From NCBI GenBank assembly GCA_019638395.1, contig JAHBTX010000005.1, positions 124,001 to 188,000 of the forward strand: a stretch of 64,000 nt of DNA. The letters are read 5' to 3'. The position numbers and the translations under genes are program-made. The notes under the pieces are model-generated. The model searched no databases and had not been told where the DNA came from. It worked only from the letters and a program-made list of their open reading frames with translations. The stretch comes from Cyclobacteriaceae bacterium. Its GTDB lineage: Bacteria > Bacteroidota > Bacteroidia > Cytophagales > Cyclobacteriaceae. Shown here in pieces: positions 55,128 to 61,716 of this stretch (the first letter of the stretch is position 1; the number at the start of each line of letters is the position of its first letter).

Positions 55128-55231
55128 ACAGCAAACGATTGTTGTAGGAATGGTGTAAGGTTATTGCAAAAATCTTCTAATAATTTTCTAATATTTTAGA
55201 ACAAAAGGCCAAAATCAACCCGTTTTGCGAT

Positions 55232-55239
55232 TATCTTTG
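55232..55239 (+). promoter_or_regulatory. candidate -7 element for the small lipoprotein gene
   Basis: TATCTTTG followed by CGCCCAAATTC matches the phylum -7 consensus, 29 bases before the ATG at 55269. Confidence 0.6.
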
Positions 55240-55268
55240 CGCCCAAATTCAAAATAACCTGAAAAACT

Positions 55269-55442
55269 ATGAAAAAAATTGTTGCATCTCTTATCGTTTG
55301 TGGCTTTGCCGTAGCAATGGTTGCTTGCGGTGCCAAAAAGGAAGAAGCGGCTGCTGCTGTGGACACAGTAGCTACCGAAGTTCTTACTACTGTTGATTCA
55401 CTTGCAGATACTTTAAAAACTGCCGTTGATTCAATCAAGTAA
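55269..55442 (+). CDS. 57-residue lipoprotein
   Basis: The product starts MKKIVASLIVCGFAVAMVAC with the lipobox Cys at residue 20, followed by an Ala/Val/Asp/Thr-rich mature tail of 37 residues (AVDTVATEVL, LADTLKTAVDSIK) that could form an amphipathic helix. It has its own -7 element upstream and a perfect terminator downstream, so it is a monocistronic, probably abundant transcript. It may be a structural outer-membrane lipoprotein like Lpp, but no family match is claimed. Confidence 0.82.
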   Translation: MKKIVASLIVCGFAVAMVACGAKKEEAAAAVDTVATEVLTTVDSLADTLKTAVDSIK

Positions 55443-55466
55443 TCAATCCGAAAAAGATTGAAGCCG

Positions 55467-55494
55467 GGCTTTAGAGTTTTCTAAAGCCTTTTTT
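55467..55494 (+). terminator. rho-independent terminator after the small lipoprotein gene
   Basis: GGCTTTAGA and TCTAAAGCC form a perfect 9-bp stem with a GTTT loop, followed by six T. Confidence 0.92.
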
Positions 55495-55516
55495 ATTTTA
55501 CGCCTTTCAAGAGCCA

Positions 55517-56134
55517 GTGCCTATACAAGAACAATTACAACCTTACCTGCCTGCTGCCACACTCGAATATTGCACCCAGCTCTGGCAACAAAATCCGTTT
55601 CAGTTTTACCTCAGTAAAAAACGCGTCTCCAAATCAGGCGACTTTACGTGCCGGCATGGCCACCAACCACGCATTACAGTAAACCGCGATCTTACTCCGC
55701 TTGAGTTTCTGATTACCTATGTGCATGAAGTGGCACACTTGCACGTTCACAAAGTTTATGGCTTTAAAGCCGAAGCCCATGGAACAGAATGGAAGCAAAA
55801 GTTTCAGGAATTAATGCGCCCTATTCTCCACGAGCATATTTTTCCAGAACCGATTTTTAGCTGTTTGATTCAACACATGCAAAATCCAAAAGCCTCTACG
55901 TACTCTGATGCTGAGCTTACGCGATTGCTCCACCAGGGAGATGCGCGTACTGCCAAATTGGTTTACTTAGCCGATCTGCCGGAAGGCAGTACCTTCGACT
56001 TGAACGGACGGTGGTTCCGCAAAGGCAAACTGAGACGTACCCGCGTGTTATGCACCGAGATTAAATCGAAGCGTCAGTTTCTGGTGCCGGCCGATGCGGC
56101 TGTGGGACATGCGCAGCTTACAATTTGGGGATAA
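55517..56134 (+). CDS. SprT-like zinc metalloprotease domain protein
   Basis: A 205-residue protein starting at GTG. The metalloprotease motif HEVAH (H70, E71, H74) and a downstream third ligand candidate (H88 in AEAHGTEW) match the SprT fold. The C-terminal 80 residues (FDLNGRWFRKGKLRRTRVLC, FLVPADAAV) form a small basic domain, and the zinc-ribbon Cys pair of some SprT proteins is not seen. SprT/Spartan proteins cleave DNA-protein crosslinks in eukaryotes; the bacterial role is open. Confidence 0.82.
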   Translation: MPIQEQLQPYLPAATLEYCTQLWQQNPFQFYLSKKRVSKSGDFTCRHGHQPRITVNRDLTPLEFLITYVHEVAHLHVHKVYGFKAEAHGTEWKQKFQELMRPILHEHIFPEPIFSCLIQHMQNPKASTYSDAELTRLLHQGDARTAKLVYLADLPEGSTFDLNGRWFRKGKLRRTRVLCTEIKSKRQFLVPADAAVGHAQLTIWG

Positions 56135-56137
56135 TAT

Positions 56138-56187
56138 AAAAATACTCCAAGAGCTTTATGCACCCGTTAAAAGACCTCGGAGGATTT
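56138..56187. repeat. hairpin repeat, left copy (bidirectional terminator-like)
   Basis: Arms at about 56138-56157 and 56169-56187 pair imperfectly; the second arm contains AAAGACCTCGGAGGATTT. The same 18-mer occurs at 61762-61779. It lies between convergent genes and immediately left of the bacteriocin-like export gene. Confidence 0.7.
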
Positions 56188-56189
56188 AA

Positions 56190-57296
56190 TTAAGAAACAA
56201 TATCCAACATCGGAAATTGCTGCTTCCATAAATTGAAGTAATGGCCCTGCTTATTTATTAACTCGGTATGCATTCCTTCTTCTATAACGTTACCTTTATC
56301 AAGTACTACGATTTTATCAGCTTGATAAATGGTACTTAATCGATGGGCAATTATGATTACTGTTTTTTCATAACTTCGCAGGACTTCAATCATGCGTTGA
56401 ACGTATTGTTCAGAAGCCGAATCTAAAGAAGAGGTGGCTTCGTCCAGAATCAAAATCTCAGGGTCTTTATACAAGGCGCGTGCAATTGCAATGCGTTGCT
56501 TTTGACCGCCTGAAAGCGTAGCTCCGTTTTCGCCCAGATATGTACTGAAGTTATTGGGAAGCTTTTCAATAAACTCCATAATACCCAATGCGTTGCAAAT
56601 GGTGATTATCTTTTTCATATCGGGCTGATAATCCCCCACTGCGATATTATCAACCACGTTACCAGCAAACAAATCTATCTTTTGAGGTACCACGCCAATC
56701 ATAGTGCGCAACGATTCATTTTCAATGTACTTTAAATCATAATCACCAATGCTTACACTTCCGCTTTGCAGCGGATACAGATTTTGGAGCATCGCCATCA
56801 GGGTAGATTTACCCGAACCACTCTCACCTACAATGGCAGTAACTTTTCCTTTCGGGAATTGCACAGTCAGATTTTGAAAAACTGTTACACGACTGCCATA
56901 CCGAAAATTTACATTCTTGAAGTGGATGTCGCCAATTAACCCGGGTGTTAGTTTAACTTTGTTCTCATCTTTCTCGCGCTCTAAATCCATTATTTCGAAG
57001 AGACGATCAGCAGCGATTACAGCATTTTGAATAATCTTATTCATTCCTATCAAACTACTTACCGGTCCGGTGAAGTAGGCAATCAATGCGTAAAACGAAA
57101 GTAGTTCGCCTGGTGTAATTTCATTATCGAGTACATACCCTGCGCCTACCCATAACAGAATAATAGTGAATAACCTCGAAAAAAACTCAGAAGAGTTACC
57201 GGTAAAAATGCTATTGATACCCGACTTATAAACTGTTTTTAAAAGCGTAATAAACCGAACTTCTGTTTTTAGATTGGTAAAAACTTTCCAAACCAA
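56190..57296 (-). CDS. C39-type ABC exporter, C-terminal part (frameshifted gene)
   Basis: 368 codons in this frame, from a TTG that is unlikely to be a natural start. It contains the end of the membrane domain (FFSRLFTIILLWVGAGYVLD, MNKIIQNAVIAADRLFEIMD) and a complete ATPase: Walker A VGESGSGKSTLMAML, signature TLSGGQKQRIAIARAL, Walker B ILILDEATSSLD, H-loop IIAHRLST. It belongs to the same gene as 57226-58359; the frames meet at a run of five A (T on the coding strand) at 57279-57283. Removing one base gives a 722-residue exporter of normal length. Confidence 0.85.
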   Translation of the reverse strand: MVWKVFTNLKTEVRFITLLKTVYKSGINSIFTGNSSEFFSRLFTIILLWVGAGYVLDNEITPGELLSFYALIAYFTGPVSSLIGMNKIIQNAVIAADRLFEIMDLEREKDENKVKLTPGLIGDIHFKNVNFRYGSRVTVFQNLTVQFPKGKVTAIVGESGSGKSTLMAMLQNLYPLQSGSVSIGDYDLKYIENESLRTMIGVVPQKIDLFAGNVVDNIAVGDYQPDMKKIITICNALGIMEFIEKLPNNFSTYLGENGATLSGGQKQRIAIARALYKDPEILILDEATSSLDSASEQYVQRMIEVLRSYEKTVIIIAHRLSTIYQADKIVVLDKGNVIEEGMHTELINKQGHYFNLWKQQFPMLDIVS

Positions 57297-58359
57297 AACT
57301 CTTTATGGTATGCACAGAATTTAACGACTCCACCAATTGCGATTCCAACTCAGCTGAGTTTTCCATTAATTTACGTTCTACTTTCTTATTGAGTTTGTTG
57401 GTGATGAAGTAGATAATTGAATAGAAGGGTATGATTAAGAGAATAACCAATGCCAGTTTCCAGTAATAGGTAAACATAAGGGCAAAGGCTAAAATCAGAA
57501 TAAAGATATTTACAGCTACATTAATAAGTACATCGTTTACAAACGCCCGGATTTTTACCGCATCGTTTATACGTGAAATGATTTCACCCACGCGCATGGT
57601 ATCAAAAAACTGTTGCGGGAGTTTGAGTAAATGTTTGTAGTAGCCCAGGATCAGTTGTGCATCTATCATCTGCCCTGTGCGCAAAGTGAAAACGCTTTTG
57701 GATGCTCCAATGAAAATTTGAACTATCAGTAGCGCAATCATGGCTACACTCATAATGTTCAATAAATTCCGGTTGCCATCTATCAGCACATAATCAATAA
57801 TCTTTTGAACGTAGATGGAGGTTGATAATCCAATAACCGTATAAACCAACGCCCCAAATAACGCCTGCAGCATGATAGCACGATGTGGATAAATCAATTG
57901 CCAAAACCGCGTGCCTACGGATACTTTTGTATTCCCGGTTTCAAAACTTTGGTTGGGCAACATTAACACTAAAACGCCCGTCCAGATTTTTTTAAAGTCT
58001 TCATGGCTATACCGATGCAACTGGCCATCGGCCGGATCCATTACTTCAATATACTTAGTGGTGGTGTTATAGATTACCACATAGTGATGTAACACTTCTT
58101 TTATAACTACATGTGCAATAGCCGGTTTTGGAATTTTAAACAAACTATCAAACTCACCGCGCACACCTTTCGCATCGAAGCCTAACTTATTAGCGGCATC
58201 AATCAGTCCTAAAACATTCGTACCCTTTTTATCGGTAGAAGCAAGTTGACGGATGCGAGAAACCGGTAGTTTTAATTCATAGTTAGCAGCAATAGAAGCC
58301 AGACAGGCCGCACCACAGTCGGTTATATCGCGTTGTTTTACTTTAATGCCGGGTTTCAT
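57226..58359 (-). CDS. C39-type ABC exporter, N-terminal part (frameshifted gene)
   Basis: 377 codons: an N-terminal peptidase C39 domain (about 1-135) with catalytic Cys15 in DITDCGAACL, His92 in LHHYVVIY and Asp108 in VMDPADG, then about four to five membrane helices (MLQALFGALVYTVIGLS and so on). Such domains remove double-glycine leaders during export, and two peptides with such leaders lie 2.5 kb upstream. After SFGLESF the frame is wrong and runs to a stop 18 codons later, while the other frame continues the normal sequence (TNLKTEVRFITLLKTVYKSG). The peptidase itself looks intact. Confidence 0.85.
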   Translation of the reverse strand: MKPGIKVKQRDITDCGAACLASIAANYELKLPVSRIRQLASTDKKGTNVLGLIDAANKLGFDAKGVRGEFDSLFKIPKPAIAHVVIKEVLHHYVVIYNTTTKYIEVMDPADGQLHRYSHEDFKKIWTGVLVLMLPNQSFETGNTKVSVGTRFWQLIYPHRAIMLQALFGALVYTVIGLSTSIYVQKIIDYVLIDGNRNLLNIMSVAMIALLIVQIFIGASKSVFTLRTGQMIDAQLILGYYKHLLKLPQQFFDTMRVGEIISRINDAVKIRAFVNDVLINVAVNIFILILAFALMFTYYWKLALVILLIIPFYSIIYFITNKLNKKVERKLMENSAELESQLVESLNSVHTIKSFGLESFYQSKNRSSVYYAFKNSL

Positions 58360-58410
58360 ACCTCTGCTTTAATTGTTTATCTTTAACCTAACGAAATAAG
58401 TTTGATAATT

Positions 58411-58578
58411 ATGTCGCTTACTAAGACACGCAAGACAAAGAAAGCAGCCACAAAAAAGGGAGTTAAAAAGCGAAAGCCGGCAAATAAAGGCTTTGATAAG
58501 GCTTGGCAGTTTTGGAAAAATACTCAAATTGATTTGAGTGGATTTTCGTTTAACCGTGAAGAAGCAAATGCCAGATAA
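58411..58578 (+). CDS. putative antitoxin of the PIN toxin module
   Basis: A 55-residue, strongly basic protein: 13 of the first 32 residues are Lys or Arg (TRKTKKAATKKGVKKRKP), followed by KAWQFWKNTQIDLSGFSFNR. The C-terminal part resembles the toxin-binding tails of VapB-like antitoxins. Its stop overlaps the PIN gene start by 11 bases, the usual antitoxin-first coupling. No AbrB or RHH fold is evident, so the family is unassigned. Confidence 0.65.
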   Translation: MSLTKTRKTKKAATKKGVKKRKPANKGFDKAWQFWKNTQIDLSGFSFNREEANAR

Positions 58579-58969
58579 GGTTTTTGTTGATTCAAATATC
58601 TGCTTGTATATACACGACAAGCTTTCCGCTAAGTTTGACAAGACCAAACAGATATTGGCAAACAGGCCAACCATTAGTACGCAGGTACTTTTAGAAAATG
58701 TAAATGTCTGCCTTAAGAAGTTAAAGCAACCTAAAAATTTTGCCATTGAAAATGCACGCAGTTTGCAACAGGCTTGCCATGTGAATCCCATTTCACCGGC
58801 AACTTTTGCGAAGGCTTTACTTATTTTTGAAAAGTATGGATTTAGCATTTTCGATTGCTTAATCGTTGCCTCCGCTTTAGAAGCAGATTGTAACTTTTTA
58901 TACACCGAAGACCTGCAACACAACCAACTCATAGAGGGGAAATTAAAAGTCATAAACCCGTTTCTGTAA
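58568..58969 (+). CDS. PIN domain toxin (VapC-like ribonuclease)
   Basis: A 133-residue PIN domain with the full acidic set: Asp8 in VFVDSNI, Glu43 in LLENVNV, Asp96 in SIFDCLIV and Asp115 in YTEDLQH. PIN toxins cut RNA, usually tRNA or rRNA. The ATG at 58568 gives the canonical V-F-V-D-S-N N-terminus. It lies on the plus strand between two minus-strand genes of the export system, its stop ten bases from the hlyD stop. Confidence 0.9.
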   Translation: MPDKVFVDSNICLYIHDKLSAKFDKTKQILANRPTISTQVLLENVNVCLKKLKQPKNFAIENARSLQQACHVNPISPATFAKALLIFEKYGFSIFDCLIVASALEADCNFLYTEDLQHNQLIEGKLKVINPFL

Positions 58970-58978
58970 GTGTCTCCG

Positions 58979-59368
58979 TTAATTTTTGCTCAGGTTCGGA
59001 TTCAACCAATCATCCATTTTATCATACAACAATTGCCACAAGGTGCGTTCCGTTACCATAAACCGGGCTTGCAGCGTCATTCCTTTTTTAAGATAGCCTC
59101 TATAGCCGTTTTTTAATTGCAGGTAATCTTTATCTAATTGGCAGCGCACTTTAAATACGGGTTGTTCATTGATGATGTGTACATCGCTGGAGATTTCTTT
59201 TACCATACCGGTAGCCAAGCCCCATTGATTGTAATTAAACGCATTTACCTGAAAGCGTACCGGCATACCGGTGCGTATCAACCCAATATCATTTGGGGTT
59301 ACGTATGCCTCCACGATTATCGTAGTATCTGGCGAAATTTGCGCCAGCTCCTGGTTAGCAAACACCAT
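58979..59368 (-). CDS. HlyD-family adaptor, C-terminal part (frameshifted gene)
   Basis: 129 codons: the HlyD_3/beta-barrel region of a membrane fusion protein (DTTIIVEAYVTPNDIGLIRTGMPVRFQVNAFNYNQWGLATG) and a C-terminal tail (MTLQARFMVTERTLWQLLYDKMDDW). It joins the frame of 59317-60135 at a run of four G (C on the coding strand) at 59375-59378. Adding one base there gives VTPGSMVFANQELA and a 385-residue protein, a normal adaptor length. Confidence 0.85.
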   Translation of the reverse strand: MVFANQELAQISPDTTIIVEAYVTPNDIGLIRTGMPVRFQVNAFNYNQWGLATGMVKEISSDVHIINEQPVFKVRCQLDKDYLQLKNGYRGYLKKGMTLQARFMVTERTLWQLLYDKMDDWLNPNLSKN

Positions 59369-60135
59369 ACTGCCGGGGTAACTCCGGCTACGTTTTGCAG
59401 CGTGCCCGAAACCGGGGCTTTGATAACTAAGTTCTCGTTCTCTTTGGCGAGTTGGGCCAGTTGACCTTCCAATTCCTGTAACTCACGCTCATACGTTCGC
59501 AATTCACTTTGCCATTGGCTTAGTTGACTTTGCTTCACCAATTCTAAATCGTTCTTTGCTTTATCTAATTCAAATTGAAAGTTTTCAAACTCTACATCGG
59601 CAATAACTTTTTCCCGATGTAGTTTGGAGTTACGATTGTAATCAGCTTGTACCTTCTTAAGACGGGTAGTGGCCTCGGTAATTTTTTGTTTGTAGTTGAA
59701 GTAGGATTGACGGTAAAGCGAAGTGGTGAAATCTTTGGCAACCGTATTTCCCAAAAGATTTTTCAAATCAAGAATAAAAAACTCTACATCCTGCTTTTTA
59801 AGCAACAGTAATTTTTCTCGCTCTTGTTGCAGGTCCGATTCTAAGGTGTAAAGAATCTCGCCCTTCTCTATAATTTGATTTTCTTTTACAACCGAAGTTT
59901 TAAGCCGACCATTAAGGAGCGGGCGGATAAGGCTGATTTCGGAACTAGGGCGAATGAGGGCGGAGGACTGGATGCTGATTGGAATAGAAATATAATAAGA
60001 GGCTAAAATTAAAGTTATGCCTAATAGGCAAAAGATCAAGGATATCAATACGGATCTCTTATTACTTATATTGGTATAAAAGACGTCAGAAGTTGATTCT
60101 ATCAATTCGGCAGGAACTAAACTTCTATCATCCAT
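59317..60135 (-). CDS. HlyD-family adaptor, N-terminal part (frameshifted gene)
   Basis: 272 codons: N-terminal membrane helix (SVLISLIFCLLGITLILASYYISI), a lipoyl/barrel-sandwich half (IRPLLNGRLKTSVVKENQIIEKGEILYTLE), a long alpha-helical hairpin (about 85-225) and the second lipoyl half (NENLVIKAPVSGTLQNVAGVT). Its last 17 residues (AVWCLLTRSW and so on) are out of frame. The adaptor is expected to link the C39 ABC exporter to an outer-membrane channel. Confidence 0.85.
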   Translation of the reverse strand: MDDRSLVPAELIESTSDVFYTNISNKRSVLISLIFCLLGITLILASYYISIPISIQSSALIRPSSEISLIRPLLNGRLKTSVVKENQIIEKGEILYTLESDLQQEREKLLLLKKQDVEFFILDLKNLLGNTVAKDFTTSLYRQSYFNYKQKITEATTRLKKVQADYNRNSKLHREKVIADVEFENFQFELDKAKNDLELVKQSQLSQWQSELRTYERELQELEGQLAQLAKENENLVIKAPVSGTLQNVAGVTPAVWCLLTRSWRKFRQILR

Positions 60136-60186
60136 GATTTTTAAAATAAAGGATAAGCATCCCCATCGAACTTAAACAAATCAATC

Positions 60187-60669
60187 TCAACGATCATTCA
60201 TTATAAATACAAATAAGTTTGACATGAGATGGGTTAATGAAGTACTCAAAAAAGGAAATAAATTCTTCTTCATAGCAATAAAATAAATTGTCGCTAAGAC
60301 AACCCCTGAAAGAAAACTATTGGCGAATAGATAAGTGTTTCCGTTAAAGTGACTAAAGGAGAATAAGAGGGTTGAAAGAATTATGGAGACAGGGCTTTGG
60401 AGAGTGGATTTCTTTGATAGAATATGTGTGATCTCAATCACACCAAATTGAAAAATCAACGTTTCAAAAATAGGAGCTATAACGAAAATTAATAGAAGAT
60501 TTTCTAAATCCGTTTTATGCCCAGTAAATTGAGACACTTCAGTGTCTGAATATGTAGTGAATATTAAATTGATAACAAAAACGAAGGCTATCTTTACACT
60601 TAGACAAATAATGAAGTAGATAGACCACTTTAAGAACTTGCTTTTTGGGTCGGGCGCGATATTAAGCAT
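60187..60669 (-). CDS. CPBP-family membrane protein, putative immunity protein
   Basis: A 160-residue membrane protein with about four helices. CPBP motifs are present in altered form: PIFETLIFQFGVIE at about 66-79, where the usual EExxxR reads F-E-xxxx-Q, then FSFSHFN with His107 and SLTHLMSN with a second His. CPBP/Abi proteins are often immunity or maturation factors in bacteriocin operons, and this one lies between the peptide genes and the exporter. The missing first Glu and Arg make it uncertain that it is a protease. It starts four bases after the stop of the 35-residue peptide. Confidence 0.75.
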   Translation of the reverse strand: MLNIAPDPKSKFLKWSIYFIICLSVKIAFVFVINLIFTTYSDTEVSQFTGHKTDLENLLLIFVIAPIFETLIFQFGVIEITHILSKKSTLQSPVSIILSTLLFSFSHFNGNTYLFANSFLSGVVLATIYFIAMKKNLFPFLSTSLTHLMSNLFVFIMNDR

Positions 60670-60673
60670 GCAA

Positions 60674-60781
60674 TCAAAATAACAACGACTTTAGAAAGTC
60701 CCAATTGCGGAATATCAGTAATGAAACTATTATTGAAATTATTATCACGATTGTTCTTCTTCGATGAATAACTTTTATCAT
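60674..60781 (-). CDS. 35-residue single-pass membrane peptide
   Basis: ATG at 60781, TGA at 60674-60676. The product has a basic N-terminus (MIKVIHRRR), a continuous hydrophobic helix (TIVIIISIIVSLLIF) and the tail RNWDFLKSLLF. The stop is four bases before the CPBP ATG, the usual spacing of coupled genes. The tail resembles the end of the second GG peptide (SDWDNFKAGL): both share W-D-x-x-K and a hydrophobic residue three positions later. It may be an immunity peptide or a partner of the secreted peptide; this is inference. Confidence 0.55.
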   Translation of the reverse strand: MIKVIHRRRTIVIIISIIVSLLIFRNWDFLKSLLF

Positions 60782-60805
60782 TTATCTATGGTTTAAAAAT
60801 CATAT

Positions 60806-60832
60806 AGGATTCAAGTTTTTAACTTGAATCCT
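60806..60832. terminator. perfect 12-bp hairpin after the peptide genes
   Basis: AGGATTCAAGTT and AACTTGAATCCT pair perfectly around TTT. On the minus strand it lies 14 bases past the stop of the second peptide gene, with a T run about five bases further. It could end most transcripts after the peptide genes and let some read through into the immunity and export genes. Confidence 0.65.
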
Positions 60833-60845
60833 AATTTGAAGTCTA

Positions 60846-61040
60846 CTACTTTTTAACGGGAGGATGCCCTGAAAGCCCAGCTTTGAAATTATCCCAATCA
60901 GACATAACCTCAATTGCTGCACCTACGACAATACCAATGATAATGTCATCTATCCCAAAGAGACCCCCATTAATTTCTCTACACTCATCGCTGTCAAGTT
61001 CATTAAGAGAAATATCAAGAACTAAATCATTATGTTTCAT
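60846..61040 (-). CDS. double-glycine leader peptide, putative bacteriocin (second)
   Basis: A 64-residue peptide. The first 26 residues form a GG leader: L at -12, E at -8, I at -4 and GG at -2/-1 (LNELDSDECREINGG). The 38-residue core starts LFGIDDIIIGIVVGAAIEVM, with a GxxxG motif (GIVVG) in a membrane-active-looking helix, then SDWDNFKAGLSGHPPVKK. This is the plan of class II, possibly two-peptide, bacteriocins. The C39 peptidase that would cut it is in the same cluster. The gene starts 17 bases after the stop of the first peptide gene. Confidence 0.75.
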   Translation of the reverse strand: MKHNDLVLDISLNELDSDECREINGGLFGIDDIIIGIVVGAAIEVMSDWDNFKAGLSGHPPVKK

Positions 61041-61057
61041 AAAATATGATGTTTGGG

Positions 61058-61252
61058 TTATAATTTATTTATAGCCTCTAAGCCAGCTTCATGGATTTCC
61101 CATGCGGCCCATTGCGCAGGACCAGTCCCTGGACCATGAAATGCTAAGTAACGGATAGCCCTACCAATATCATAGGCGAAACTCCCTCCATTAACTGATT
61201 TGAGTTCAGAAGAATTAAGCTCCTCTAAACCAATTTCTTTAATTGTACTCAT
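61058..61252 (-). CDS. double-glycine leader peptide, putative bacteriocin (first)
   Basis: A 64-residue peptide with a 23-residue GG leader: L at -12, E at -8, L at -7, V at -4, GG at -2/-1 (LEELNSSELKSVNGG). The 41-residue core is aromatic and amphipathic: SFAYDIGRAIRYLAFHGPG then TGPAQWAAWEIHEAGLEAINKL, with two Trp and a Gly/Pro-rich turn. It has no Cys, so no disulfide or lanthionine is expected. It is the promoter-proximal gene of the cluster, divergent from an XRE regulator 166 bases away. Confidence 0.75.
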   Translation of the reverse strand: MSTIKEIGLEELNSSELKSVNGGSFAYDIGRAIRYLAFHGPGTGPAQWAAWEIHEAGLEAINKL

Positions 61253-61291
61253 AATTAATTTTTTTAAGGTTCAACATTTTTAAGAAAAGAG

Positions 61292-61319
61292 TCCCGGCCG
61301 GGAACCTTGGCTCCAAGGT
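61292..61319. promoter_or_regulatory. two abutting palindromes in the divergent promoter region
   Basis: TCCCGGCCGGGA (61292-61303) is a perfect 12-bp palindrome, followed with no gap by ACCTTGG-CT-CCAAGGT (61304-61319), a perfect 7-bp inverted repeat. They are GC-rich in an AT-rich stretch, between the first peptide gene and the XRE gene. Operator or attenuator function is inferred. Confidence 0.5.
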
Positions 61320-61418
61320 AGAAACATCTTTAAATCCGCCAAAGTCGTTTTTATTCACTTTTAAGTTGTACACTTTTATGACGTAATATTTTAAGCGAAA
61401 TGCGCAGAATTTGCGTTT

Positions 61419-61661
61419 GTGAAAAACGAGGCTGCATTTCAAAAGCAATTGGTTAAAATTGGCGAGAGGCTGGTAGAACTGCGAAAAAAGAAAGGCTACA
61501 CCAGCCACGAGACCTTTGCATACGATCATGACCTTACGCGCGTGCAGTACTGGCGCATAGAAAAAGGGAAATCGAACCTTACTTTACGCAGCCTTTACAA
61601 TTTGCTGGAAATTCACGGTATCGATCTTAAAGACTTCTTTAATTCGTTGCCAAAAGCATAA
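61419..61661 (+). CDS. XRE-family helix-turn-helix regulator
   Basis: An 80-residue protein starting at GTG, made of one HTH_3 domain (about 12-70): GERLVELRKKKGYTSHETFAYDHDLTRVQYWRIEKGKSNLTLRSL. It has no ligand domain. Divergent orientation next to the peptide genes, with palindromes between, makes it the likely local regulator, but a stand-alone role is possible. Confidence 0.82.
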   Translation: MKNEAAFQKQLVKIGERLVELRKKKGYTSHETFAYDHDLTRVQYWRIEKGKSNLTLRSLYNLLEIHGIDLKDFFNSLPKA

Positions 61662-61716
61662 AAAGGCAGGCGTGTAGTTTTGTAGAAAATTTTCATCAGG
61701 TTTTTAAAGGTGGTGA

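Noticed and set aside
55196-55438. Minus-strand open frame of 80 codons, Ser/Thr/Ala-rich
   Set aside because: It is antisense to the 57-residue lipoprotein, which has a promoter, signal peptide and terminator on the plus strand.
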